This document shows positions 1 through 6,829 of a stretch of 9,507 nt of DNA, piece by piece (position 1 is the stretch's first letter; each line of letters opens with the position of its first letter). The position numbers were made by a program, and so were the translations under genes. The stretch covers positions 1 through 9,507 of the forward strand of contig CAYLRE010000189.1 of NCBI GenBank assembly GCA_964385715.1, read 5' to 3'. Under the pieces are notes generated by a model. The model did no database searches. It saw nothing but the letters and a program-made list of their open reading frames with translations, and was not told the DNA's origin. The stretch is from MB-PLM-2 sp964385715. GTDB lineage: Bacteria; Planctomycetota; Planctomycetia; Pirellulales; UBA7805.

Positions 1-1895
1 CGACGTTCCGCGATCGATTTAAGGCGATCCAGCAACAGCATGGCGATGACTCGGTGGCCTTCATTAGCACCGGCCAGATTGCCACCGAGGAAATGGCCCT
101 CCTCGGTAGCGTCGCTAAGTTCGGCATGAACATGCTGCATGGCGATGGTAACACACGGCAGTGCATGGCCAGTGCTGTGGTCGCCTATAAACAGGCTTTC
201 GGCTTCGACGCCCCTCCTTACACGTACGCCGACTTTGAAGAGTCGGACGTGATTGTGCTGGTCGGTGGGAATCTTTGCATCGCTCATCCGATCATGTGGC
301 AACGGATCAGCCGCAATCCACACAATCCTGAAATCATCGTCGTCGATCCGCGGCGCACCGAAACCGCCATGGCGGCGACGCAGCACCTGGCGATCGAACC
401 GAAGTCGGATCTCACGCTGTTCTACGGGCTGGCGAACATCCTAATCGAACGTGGCTGGATCGATCGGGAATTCATCCAACAGCACACGAATGACTTTGAC
501 GCCTTCGCCGAGCATGTCCGGCAGTTCCCTCCGCACGAAGTAGCCGCTGCGACGGGCATCGACGAGGAACAGCTTCACCGGGTGGCCGAGACGATCCATC
601 AAGGCCGGCGCGTCTCCTTCTGGTGGACGATGGGCGTCAACCAGAGTTACGAAGGCGTTCGCACCGCCCAGAGTCTTATCAATTTGGCGCTGATGACGGG
701 TAACATCGGCCGGCCAGGGACCGGCGCCAACTCGATCACCGGGCAGTGCAACGCGATGGGTTCGCGACTGTTCAGCAACACGACGGGCCTGTTGGGTGGA
801 CACGACTTTGAGAACGCCGAACATCGTGAGAAGATTGCAGGCTTGTTGAATATTTCGGCAGAGCGAATTCCCGACCGCAATAGTCTTCCGTACGATCGGA
901 TCATCGAAGGGATTCTGCGAGGCAAGATCAAAGGGCTGTGGGTTATTGCCACAAATCCGTTTCATTCGTGGATCAATCAGAACATGGCGCGCGATGTTCT
1001 GGAGCGGCTCGATTTCCTGGTGGTGCAGGACATGTACCGTTCAACCGAAACGGCGGAGCGAGCCGACTTGCTCCTGCCGGCGGCCGGCTGGGGCGAGAAG
1101 GAAGGGACCTTCATCAACTCCGAACGGCGGATCGGCCTGCTTAAGAAGGTGGCCACCGCGCCGGGCCAGGCTTTGTCCGATTTCCGCATCTTCAAGCTCT
1201 TGGCCCACTACTGGGGCTGTGGCGAGATGTTTTCGCAGTGGACCGATCCGGCAGCGACCTTTGAGATCCTTAAGCGGATTTCCAAGGGGCAGCCTTGCGA
1301 CTTTACAGGTATTCGTGACTACCGGCAGATCGACGAGTGCGGTGGCATTCAGTGGCCGCTACCGGAGGCGCCATCTGGCGACGATGCGGCAGAGCCAGCG
1401 ACGGATGTTACGACACAAGAGCAGGGGCGGCGCCTGTTTGCTGATCGCAAGTTCTATCACGCCGATGGCCGCGCCAAGTTCATCTTCGAAATGCCGCGGA
1501 AGATGCCCGAGCCGCCGAGCAAAAAATTTCCCTATCTGCTCATGACCGGCCGCGGAAGTGCCTCGCAGTGGCATACCCAAACCCGCACGGCCAAGAGCAA
1601 GGTGCTTCGCCAGCTTGCTCCCCGCAGCGTGTACGTGGAGATCAACGCGGACGACGCCCGTCGCGAGGGTATTCGCACAAACGCCCGCGTGCGAGTCGAA
1701 TCGCAGCGTGGTCGGATTGTGGCCAAGGCATTTGTAACGCGAACGATTCCGCCGGGCCAGGTGTTTGTTGCGATGCACTACGAGGTAACGAATCAGTTGA
1801 CCCACGCCCATTTCGATCCCTATTCCCGGCAACCATCGTACAAAGATTGCGCCGTATCCATTCGACCGCTCTCTAGTCACGAGGTAAGTCATTAG
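1..1895 (+). CDS. nasA: Assimilatory nitrate reductase catalytic subunit, 5'-truncated by window edge
   Basis: Molybdopterin oxidoreductase that reduces nitrate to nitrite in the cytoplasm, the first step of nitrate assimilation. The reading frame is open from base 3 with no start in the window: the residues before the GTG at 54 (RFKAIQQQHGDDSVAF) already match the family, so that GTG is internal. About 631 residues are visible; family members run to roughly 700-750 or more, so the N-terminal [4Fe-4S] domain is missing. Visible marks are the RQCMASAV segment, whose Cys (162-164) aligns with the Mo ligand of NapA/NasA-type enzymes, then DPRRTETA, LPAAGWGEKEGTF, and a C-terminal pterin-binding barrel starting near LLMTGRGSASQWH. 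The protein ends shortly after this barrel, without the [2Fe-2S] BFD-like tail of some NasA proteins, so it resembles the ferredoxin-dependent NarB form. The nitrite reductase gene follows 220 bp downstream. NapA is less likely given the cytoplasmic nirA partner. Confidence 0.92.
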   Translation, partial: TFRDRFKAIQQQHGDDSVAFISTGQIATEEMALLGSVAKFGMNMLHGDGNTRQCMASAVVAYKQAFGFDAPPYTYADFEESDVIVLVGGNLCIAHPIMWQRISRNPHNPEIIVVDPRRTETAMAATQHLAIEPKSDLTLFYGLANILIERGWIDREFIQQHTNDFDAFAEHVRQFPPHEVAAATGIDEEQLHRVAETIHQGRRVSFWWTMGVNQSYEGVRTAQSLINLALMTGNIGRPGTGANSITGQCNAMGSRLFSNTTGLLGGHDFENAEHREKIAGLLNISAERIPDRNSLPYDRIIEGILRGKIKGLWVIATNPFHSWINQNMARDVLERLDFLVVQDMYRSTETAERADLLLPAAGWGEKEGTFINSERRIGLLKKVATAPGQALSDFRIFKLLAHYWGCGEMFSQWTDPAATFEILKRISKGQPCDFTGIRDYRQIDECGGIQWPLPEAPSGDDAAEPATDVTTQEQGRRLFADRKFYHADGRAKFIFEMPRKMPEPPSKKFPYLLMTGRGSASQWHTQTRTAKSKVLRQLAPRSVYVEINADDARREGIRTNARVRVESQRGRIVAKAFVTRTIPPGQVFVAMHYEVTNQLTHAHFDPYSRQPSYKDCAVSIRPLSSHEVSH

Positions 1896-1900
1896 TCGCA

Positions 1901-1930
1901 TCGGGAGGGCGAGGCTCCTGCCGAGCCGCG
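1901..1930. repeat. Hairpin-forming intergenic element downstream of nasA
   Basis: GGCTC (1913-1917) and GAGCC (1923-1927) form a perfect 5-bp stem around a 5-nt loop. Beyond one A/G mismatch, two more pairs extend it to 1910-1930. No T-run follows, so it is not a classical intrinsic terminator. The sequence, including the preceding GGGAGGGCGAGG, resembles a structured motif I recall from intergenic regions of planctomycete genomes; that is memory, not a search. It could help end nasA transcription or be a dispersed repeat. Confidence 0.45.
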
Positions 1931-1976
1931 GTGAATGGAGAGATAACGTAACACGATGTTGGTGATCCAGCACACT

Positions 1977-2000
1977 TAGCCCGAAGCGTGAGCGAGGGAC
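1977..2000. repeat. Candidate dispersed planctomycete element (AGCCCG...GAGGG)
   Basis: The core AGCCCGAAGCGTGAGCGAGG is an imperfect inverted repeat: CCC at 1980-1982 can pair with GGG at 1996-1998, and the internal GC steps can also pair. It lies in the nasA-nirA gap, outside coding sequence. I recall closely similar 'agcccg-agcg-agcgaggga' motifs in large numbers between genes of Pirellulales genomes. Its role is unknown. With one copy in this window, its status as a repeat rests on recall only. Confidence 0.45.
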
Positions 2001-2077
2001 ACGATCAATATAGGTATCACAATCATTCGACACTTCGCGTTTGCGTCACGGAGTGCCGCACGACTTTGGGAGGATCA

Positions 2078-2119
2078 GTGGCACCCGGTGAAGTTTGCCG
2101 ATTCGAAAGAAGCTTATGA
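2078..2119 (+). other. Possible 13-codon leader ORF overlapping the nirA start
   Basis: GGGAGG at 2068-2073 is the best Shine-Dalgarno-like match in this gap. It sits 4 nt before a GTG at 2078 that opens a 13-codon frame (MAPGEVCRFERSL). This frame ends with TGA at 2117-2119, overlapping the nirA ATG as ATGA, the arrangement typical of translational coupling. The frame differs from that of nirA. It may be a coupled leader peptide or a coincidence; the short length gives no coding statistics and the peptide matches nothing I know. Confidence 0.2.
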
Positions 2120-4200
2120 ACAAGATTGAAGCCTGGAAAAGCGAAAAGCACGGTCTGGACGTCTGGTCGGATATCGAGCGCTACGCGGCCGACGATACGC
2201 CGATGAAGTCAATCGCCAACGACGACCTCGAGCGAATGAAGTGGCACGGCGTTTTTTATCGCAAGCGAGACGGGGCCGGCACCTACATGTTGCGGGTTCG
2301 TATGCCGGGCTGCGTACTGACAGCGGCTCAAGTGAAGGAGGTCGCGTACATCGCCTACGAATACGGATACGGTATCGTCGACGTCACGACCCGCGGCTGT
2401 GTGCAGGTGCAGGGGCTGAGCATCACGAACGTTCCGAAGGCGCTCGCTCGACTGGAGGCCTGTGGGCTCACCACAAAGCAGACCGGGCATGACAACGTTC
2501 GCAATGTGTTTGGCCATCCGCTTTCAGGAGTCGATCCAATCGAATTGATCGACACCCGGGATCTTTGCGACGATCTGACCGTGTTGTTCATCGACAGTCG
2601 CGAGTATTCGGATTTGCCGCGAAAGCTGAATGTGGCGATTAACGGTCGGGCCGAACATGGCGCTCACTATTGGAGCCAGGACATCAGCTTCTTGGCCTGC
2701 GAGACGCCAGACGCCGGTGTGATGTTTCAGATGTTGATCGGCGGAACCGAAGGGCAGAACCCACGCCTGGCAGAGCACTTGCCGGTCTTGGTGGCGGCCG
2801 ATCAGGTGGTGGACGTAACGCGAGCCATCTTTGATCTGTATCGCGAACGTGGTTCGCGCGAAAAACGGAATCGGGCCCGCTTTCGCTTCCTGCTGGAAGA
2901 GATTGGCGTTGACGGCGTTCTCGACTACCTAAGCGAACATCTGCCCTTTGTGCTGCGTGCCTGTTCGAGCCCCCCTCCTCCGCCGACGGGCCACGATGAA
3001 CTTGTCGGTTGGATTCGGCAAAAGGATCCACAATTGTGGTCGATGGGACTTTGCGTTCCGGTTGGGCGATTGTCGTGGGAGCAGCTAGAAGGCCTTTCGC
3101 TGTTGGCCAAGAAGTGGGGCGACGGCGGAATGCGGATGACGCTCGAGCAAGGCGTCATCCTGACAGGCATTCCGTCTGGCTTTAAGGATGCGGCGGCGAC
3201 GGGGGCGGCGGCGCTGGGCTTGAGTGTACATGCCGATTCGCTGCTCTTGAACACCGTCGCTTGCACCGGCAAACAATTTTGCAACATCGCCGTGACCGAA
3301 ACGAAGGGGCAAATGTTGCAGCTTATCGATAAGCTGCGACAGCGGGCTCTCATGTTGCACGGCATTCGCATCCACATGAGTGGTTGCCCCTCGAGTTGTG
3401 CACAGCACTTCACTGCCGACATCGGGCTCAAAGGCGTTCGCGTGCGGCGACTGATCGGAACGAAGGAAGGCTTCGACGTCTATCTCGGTGGAGGAATCGC
3501 AGGGGAAGTTCATCTCGGCAAGCCTTACCGTTTGGGCGTTGACGCCGACCAACTTCCGCAGCTGGTGGAAGAGGTGGTGCAGGAGTACTACACCAAGCAT
3601 CGTCCCGGGCAGACCTTTAGTGCCTACTGGCGAGAAAAGTTGATTGAGGAAGAAGCGTCCAAAGTGGGCGACGACGAGTACACTCCGCCAACCTGGATTT
3701 GCGACGGCTGCGACTACCACCACTTGGGCGAAGATCCGCCCGTCTATTGTCCTAGCTGTGCCGGACTGCGGCGGCTATTCGCGCGAATTGAAGAAGGCGA
3801 GGACGCGGATGCTAATGGAGGTGACGCGGATACTTCGCCGGTGCGGTCCGACGGGTTCGCCATTGCCGCTAATGACGAGCAGCTCAAGAACGGCGAGGGA
3901 CTTACGGTCGAGGTCGCCGGTAACGAGTACGCCTTATTCCGCGTCGATGGCAAGGTAATGGCAATCGACAGTGCCTGTCCGCACGCCGGCGCCCCGCTCG
4001 CAGAAGGTTCCTTCGAGAACGGCGTGGTCACCTGCCCGCTGCACTCCTGGACGTTCGACGTCTGCACGGGTTGTAGTATTCGCCCCGCCGGGCGCGATGT
4101 TGAGAAGTACGAGACCCGAATTGAAGACGGGAACATCTTCATCAAGGTCGCTGAAGGTGCCGCCAAAGAGGAAGTAACTGCGACGCTGCAGCAGGTCTAG
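2116..4200 (+). CDS. nirA: Siroheme nitrite reductase (NirA type) fused to rubredoxin-like and Rieske domains
   Basis: Reduces nitrite to ammonium with six electrons, the second step of nitrate assimilation. Residues 1 to about 520 are a NirA-type nitrite/sulfite reductase: two ferredoxin-like half domains (YMLRVRMPG near residue 55; the second near 300-365) and the siroheme/[4Fe-4S] ligands C383-x5-C389 and C424-x3-C428. A rubredoxin-like knuckle pair follows (C529-x2-C532, C545-x2-C548, spacing as in rubrerythrin). After an acidic linker (about 559-579) comes a NirD-like Rieske domain with C621-x-H623 and C640-x2-H643. At 694 residues it is longer than a stand-alone NirA of about 510. ATG 2116 is chosen because MNKIEAWKSEKHGLDV matches the family N-terminus and AGAAG lies just upstream; a TTG at 2095 would add seven residues. 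Known NirA takes electrons from ferredoxin; the fused domains suggest a built-in relay, which is inference. It follows nasA and converges on purU. Confidence 0.92.
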   Translation: MNKIEAWKSEKHGLDVWSDIERYAADDTPMKSIANDDLERMKWHGVFYRKRDGAGTYMLRVRMPGCVLTAAQVKEVAYIAYEYGYGIVDVTTRGCVQVQGLSITNVPKALARLEACGLTTKQTGHDNVRNVFGHPLSGVDPIELIDTRDLCDDLTVLFIDSREYSDLPRKLNVAINGRAEHGAHYWSQDISFLACETPDAGVMFQMLIGGTEGQNPRLAEHLPVLVAADQVVDVTRAIFDLYRERGSREKRNRARFRFLLEEIGVDGVLDYLSEHLPFVLRACSSPPPPPTGHDELVGWIRQKDPQLWSMGLCVPVGRLSWEQLEGLSLLAKKWGDGGMRMTLEQGVILTGIPSGFKDAAATGAAALGLSVHADSLLLNTVACTGKQFCNIAVTETKGQMLQLIDKLRQRALMLHGIRIHMSGCPSSCAQHFTADIGLKGVRVRRLIGTKEGFDVYLGGGIAGEVHLGKPYRLGVDADQLPQLVEEVVQEYYTKHRPGQTFSAYWREKLIEEEASKVGDDEYTPPTWICDGCDYHHLGEDPPVYCPSCAGLRRLFARIEEGEDADANGGDADTSPVRSDGFAIAANDEQLKNGEGLTVEVAGNEYALFRVDGKVMAIDSACPHAGAPLAEGSFENGVVTCPLHSWTFDVCTGCSIRPAGRDVEKYETRIEDGNIFIKVAEGAAKEEVTATLQQV

Positions 4201-4203
4201 GCG

Positions 4204-5124
4204 TTATCGTTCGTTCTTGTGCCCTGCCACAACACGATGCCCTGCTACAACACGATGCCCTGCTACAACACGATGCCCTGCTACAACACGATGAAAGTGC
4301 AGCTGCACTTCGCGGTTAACGACCCGGCGGACCCCTTCGACCAGACAATGTGGCTCGTTCTCTTCATGGCCGCGGCGTGTTACTTCTTCCAGCGACATGC
4401 CAGGCGGCACGGTGTACGTCGACTGATAGATGATCTGATTTCCCGCGTCGAGCTCCGGCACGATGAAGTGACAGGTGGCTCCATACGTTAGCATGCGACA
4501 TGCGTACGCCTCGGCGTAGGGCCGAATGCCTGGGAAGCTAGGCAGCAGCCCGTGGTGCAGATTGATAATTCGCCCGCCGGCGTACTTCCAACAGGTGGCC
4601 GGCGGCAGAACTCGCATGTATCGGGCCATGACGACATAGTCGATCTCGTGCTGGTCGAATAGTTCGATCAAGCGGTCGTCGTCGGGATTCCCTTTGTCGT
4701 CGCCAATGTTGAACCAGGGGACGTCGAATTCGTCGGCCACCGAGCGGCAGTTTTCTCGATTGCCAATCATGATCGTCGGTTCCGCGGCGACTTTCTCGTC
4801 GCGAATCGCGGTGAGCAAGGCTTGCGCGGTCTCGGGCCGGTAGGTTGCCAGGATCGCCAGACGGGGACGTTCGCCATGTTCTTCCGGCGACCAGACGCGA
4901 ATCGAGAGTTTGGTTTTCTCGCCAATCTCTGCCATGGCCGCGCGAAGTTCCGTCGGTGTCTGCCCGGCTAGTTCAATCCGCAGGTACATCGCAAACACCG
5001 ACTCTTCATCGTGGTCGAACATCTGGATTTCACTGATGTTCGCGCCGCTAGCAGTGACGTGATGAACGATCGGATCGGCTAGCCCACGATTGTCGGGGCC
5101 GACGGCGGTGATGATGAATTGCAT
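4204..5124 (-). CDS. purU: Formyltetrahydrofolate deformylase with repeat-extended C-terminus
   Basis: Hydrolyses 10-formyl-tetrahydrofolate to formate and tetrahydrofolate, balancing the folate C1 pool; cytoplasmic. Residues 1 to about 80 form an ACT domain (starts MQFIITAVGPDNRGLAD) and about 86-270 a formyltransferase-type hydrolase domain. The catalytic set seen in PurU and GART enzymes is present: N188 and H190 in NLHHGLLPSFPG, and D226 in ELDAGNQII. MARYMRVL (166-173) is also typical. At 306 residues it is somewhat longer than the usual 280-290 or so. The normal end, which in many PurU proteins reads like VYGNKTVVF, is replaced by four tandem HRVVAG units (278-301) plus HKNER. No convincing Shine-Dalgarno precedes the ATG at 5124-5122, but the start fits the family N-terminus. 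It is convergent with nirA, with 3 bp between stop codons, and divergent from the tolC-like gene. Confidence 0.92.
   Translation of the reverse strand: MQFIITAVGPDNRGLADPIVHHVTASGANISEIQMFDHDEESVFAMYLRIELAGQTPTELRAAMAEIGEKTKLSIRVWSPEEHGERPRLAILATYRPETAQALLTAIRDEKVAAEPTIMIGNRENCRSVADEFDVPWFNIGDDKGNPDDDRLIELFDQHEIDYVVMARYMRVLPPATCWKYAGGRIINLHHGLLPSFPGIRPYAEAYACRMLTYGATCHFIVPELDAGNQIIYQSTYTVPPGMSLEEVTRRGHEENEPHCLVEGVRRVVNREVQLHFHRVVAGHRVVAGHRVVAGHRVVAGHKNER
4222..4293. repeat. Minisatellite: four tandem 18-bp units inside the purU 3' end
   Basis: Four head-to-tail copies of CCCTGCTACAACACGATG lie at 4222-4239, 4240-4257, 4258-4275 and 4276-4293. Three are identical. The first differs by one base (C for T at 4228), which is synonymous in purU (GTG for GTA, Val). 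The period is six codons, so copy-number changes keep the purU frame and only change the number of HRVVAG units. The array begins 22 bp past the nirA stop and also lies in the likely nirA 3' UTR. Near-identity suggests recent expansion by slippage or unequal recombination. Confidence 0.95.
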
Positions 5125-5213
5125 GGTCGGAGTTCAAGTAGAAAGACTAGGGGGAGCCGGGAAATGAATTTCGCGCCCAATGCGACAGCACAGCAATCTT
5201 AGCAGTCGGCGCA

Positions 5214-5232
5214 CCAGCAGTGAAACAGCTGG
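5214..5232. promoter_or_regulatory. Inverted repeat CCAGC...GCTGG upstream of the tolC-like gene
   Basis: CCAGC (5214-5218) pairs perfectly with GCTGG (5228-5232). Inside, after an A/A mismatch, GT pairs with AC around a GAA loop. It could be an RNA hairpin in the tolC leader or a dyad operator. A stem this short can occur by chance. Confidence 0.3.
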
Positions 5233-5245
5233 CATTGGACTTCCA

Positions 5246-5281
5246 CTTCAAGATCGCCCTTACAGGGTGTCGATCTTGAGG
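5246..5281. promoter_or_regulatory. Strong two-part hairpin in the tolC leader, possible attenuator or operator
   Basis: TCAAGATCG (5248-5256) is perfectly complementary to CGATCTTGA (5271-5279). A T-G wobble and a C-G pair extend the stem to 5246/5281. Inside it CCCT (5257-5260) pairs with AGGG (5264-5267) around a 3-nt loop, leaving a 3-nt bulge (5268-5270). A T-rich stretch TTTTCTTT (5290-5297) follows eight bases later on the plus strand. This may be a transcription attenuator or terminator in the tolC leader, or a dyad protein-binding site. The gap between stem and T-run is longer than in a standard intrinsic terminator. Confidence 0.5.
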
Positions 5282-5341
5282 GAGTAGCCTTTTCTTTGTG
5301 TCGCACATCGGTGTTTGGTGGAGGGCCGAGCATCACCGCGA

Positions 5342-5354
5342 CGCAACAATTGCG
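5342..5354. promoter_or_regulatory. Small hairpin directly before the tolC-like start codon
   Basis: CGCAA (5342-5346) and TTGCG (5350-5354) form a perfect 5-bp stem with a CAA loop ending 8 nt before ATG 5363. It covers the region where a ribosome-binding site would lie. An alternative pairing, CCGC (5336-5339) with GCGG (5352-5355), would exclude it. It could affect translation initiation, but it is short enough to be chance. Confidence 0.3.
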
Positions 5355-5362
5355 GAATCTCG

Positions 5363-6784
5363 ATGCGCATTCACCGCGTTCTGACGCCGGCTCTGCTGGT
5401 GTCGACGATGATAGCTGCGTCTGCCTTCGCGCAGCCGCCAGCGAGTGATCATGAAACGCAGGAGGCGGCTGACACCTTGTATTTGGTGCCAAGCTCGTCG
5501 CTGCCGGCGGTCGCGTCTGCACCTCCATTGAGAATTCCCAGCGAAAGAACTCAGACGCCGGGGATCGCGCTGGTTGGGCTCACGATGCCTGAAGAGATCG
5601 GTCGCTCTGCTCGCGAGCTTCCGGGGCCGACGTGGAGGCTCCCTCAGCTGGAACAGATGGCGATGGAGAACAATCCCGCCATCGCGGCCGCCTTGGCTCG
5701 CATTGAAGCAGCGCGAGGACACCGTTGGCAAGCGGGACTACGGCCAAATCCAAATTTCGGCTATCTGGCGAATGATGTCGGCGAAGCTGGCCAGGCCGGG
5801 CGGCAGGGTGTGTTCGTCGGCAATCGCTTTATCACTGGTCACAAGTTGCAATACGCTCAGGCTGTTGCCGATCAACAGGTGTTGGTCGCGGAGCAGGAAT
5901 GGGCTGTCTGGACGCAGCGCGTGCTGACCGATGTTCGGCTTGGCTACTACGATGTACTAATTGCTCAGCGGCGAGTGGAAGTCACGGAAGAGCTGACACA
6001 GGTTTCCGAGGCAACCGCCAAGATTGCGGGCGACCTGGTCGCGGCAATGGAGACCAGCCGCATCGATGTATTGCAAGCTCAGGTGGAGTGGGAGTCAAAT
6101 AAGATTCGTGTGCAGAAGGCGCGCAACGCTCACGTTGCCGCTTGGCGAAGGCTTTCGGCCGTGCTTGGAATTTCCCACTTGGAGATGCGCCGACTCGAGG
6201 GCGACATCGATTTGGCCAAGCAGATCGTGAGCTGGGAAGACTCGCTCGCTAAGGTGCACCGAGATAGTCCCGAGCTGGCGGTCGCCCACGCGGACTTACA
6301 GCGAGCACAAAGCGAAATGGCGCGGGCCCTCGCACAAAGGGTTCCGGATGTTACCGTCCAGGCGAGCGTGCAGCATAACGATGCGGCTGACGAAACGATC
6401 TCCGGCCTGCAGGTTGGGGTGCCGCTGATGATCTTCGATCGCAACCAGGGCGCAATTGCCAAAGCGGATGCCGAAATCACGGCCGCGCAGCGAAACATCG
6501 AGCAGGTCGAACGTGATCTTGAGCGGAGGCTGGCCACGGTCTATCGTCGCTATGCGGACTCTCGCTTTGAGGTCGATAAGTACGTTAACGATATTCGTCC
6601 CCGTGCTAAGGAATCACTGGAGCTCGCCAGTCGAGCTTACCGGGCGGGGGAAACGGGATATCTGGTTATGCTCACCTCGCAACGAACTTACTTCCAGACC
6701 GATCTGGCCTATATTGAAGCGCTGCACAATCTTTGGCAGGCCACGCTCCAGATTGAAGGCCTGCTACTCAACACGCCGAACTAG
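5363..6784 (+). CDS. TolC-family outer-membrane efflux protein (CzcC/CusC-like)
   Basis: Outer-membrane channel subunit of the kind that completes tripartite export pumps. It is 473 residues long from ATG 5363. That start is chosen because it opens a clean signal peptide: basic MRIHR, a hydrophobic stretch, then AFA with likely cleavage before Q24. There is no lipobox Cys, so it is probably not a lipoprotein, unlike many CusC-type proteins. The mature protein has a Pro/Ser-rich N-terminal stretch to about residue 90. Two outer-membrane-efflux repeats follow, beginning near LPQLEQMAMENNPAI (from L93) and SPELAVAHADLQRAQ, with long Ala/Gln/Glu-rich coiled-coil helices and the repeat-end motifs LGYYDVLIAQ and YRAGETGYLVMLTSQRTY. 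Metal or drug specificity cannot be read from the sequence. No adaptor or RND/ABC pump gene lies next to it here; the downstream neighbour is an LRR protein 45 bp away on the same strand. Confidence 0.88.
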   Translation: MRIHRVLTPALLVSTMIAASAFAQPPASDHETQEAADTLYLVPSSSLPAVASAPPLRIPSERTQTPGIALVGLTMPEEIGRSARELPGPTWRLPQLEQMAMENNPAIAAALARIEAARGHRWQAGLRPNPNFGYLANDVGEAGQAGRQGVFVGNRFITGHKLQYAQAVADQQVLVAEQEWAVWTQRVLTDVRLGYYDVLIAQRRVEVTEELTQVSEATAKIAGDLVAAMETSRIDVLQAQVEWESNKIRVQKARNAHVAAWRRLSAVLGISHLEMRRLEGDIDLAKQIVSWEDSLAKVHRDSPELAVAHADLQRAQSEMARALAQRVPDVTVQASVQHNDAADETISGLQVGVPLMIFDRNQGAIAKADAEITAAQRNIEQVERDLERRLATVYRRYADSRFEVDKYVNDIRPRAKESLELASRAYRAGETGYLVMLTSQRTYFQTDLAYIEALHNLWQATLQIEGLLLNTPN

Positions 6785-6829
6785 CGAGCTTCTTTTGGCT
6801 GTTCGGAGGAGGACTGGGAGCTCGGCATC

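Larger units (their letters stand above)
5125..5362. promoter_or_regulatory. Divergent intergenic region between purU and the tolC-like gene
   Basis: This 238-bp gap must hold the promoters for purU (leftward) and the tolC-like gene (rightward). I could not assign convincing -35/-10 boxes on either strand. The half nearer tolC carries three separate inverted repeats (5214-5232, 5246-5281, 5342-5354), listed individually. No credible ORF lies in it; a TTG-initiated N-terminal extension of the tolC frame from 5315 is unlikely because it would bury the signal peptide. Confidence 0.5.

Noticed and set aside
54..56. GTG at 54 as the true nasA start
   Set aside because: In-frame codons before it already encode conserved family sequence, and a start here would delete the iron-sulfur domain; the gene continues beyond the window edge.
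441..965. Minus-strand ORF of 174 codons within nasA
   Set aside because: Antisense shadow of a strongly conserved coding region; no family features.
1359..2033. Long minus-strand ORF (224 codons) across the nasA end and the gap
   Set aside because: It is opposite well-conserved nasA sequence, has Arg/Leu-rich shadow composition and no recognisable motifs.
4222..4293. CRISPR-like direct repeats
   Set aside because: The units are directly adjacent with no spacers, are only 18 bp and lie in frame inside a coding gene.
4219..4491. Plus-strand 90-codon ORF with an MPCYNT repeat at its start
   Set aside because: It is the antisense reading of the purU minisatellite and C-terminus; purU has clear catalytic motifs on the other strand, and this frame resembles no protein.
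5315..5362. N-terminal extension of the tolC-like protein from a TTG at 5315
   Set aside because: It would place 16 polar and charged residues before an otherwise well-formed signal peptide; ATG 5363 is the better start.
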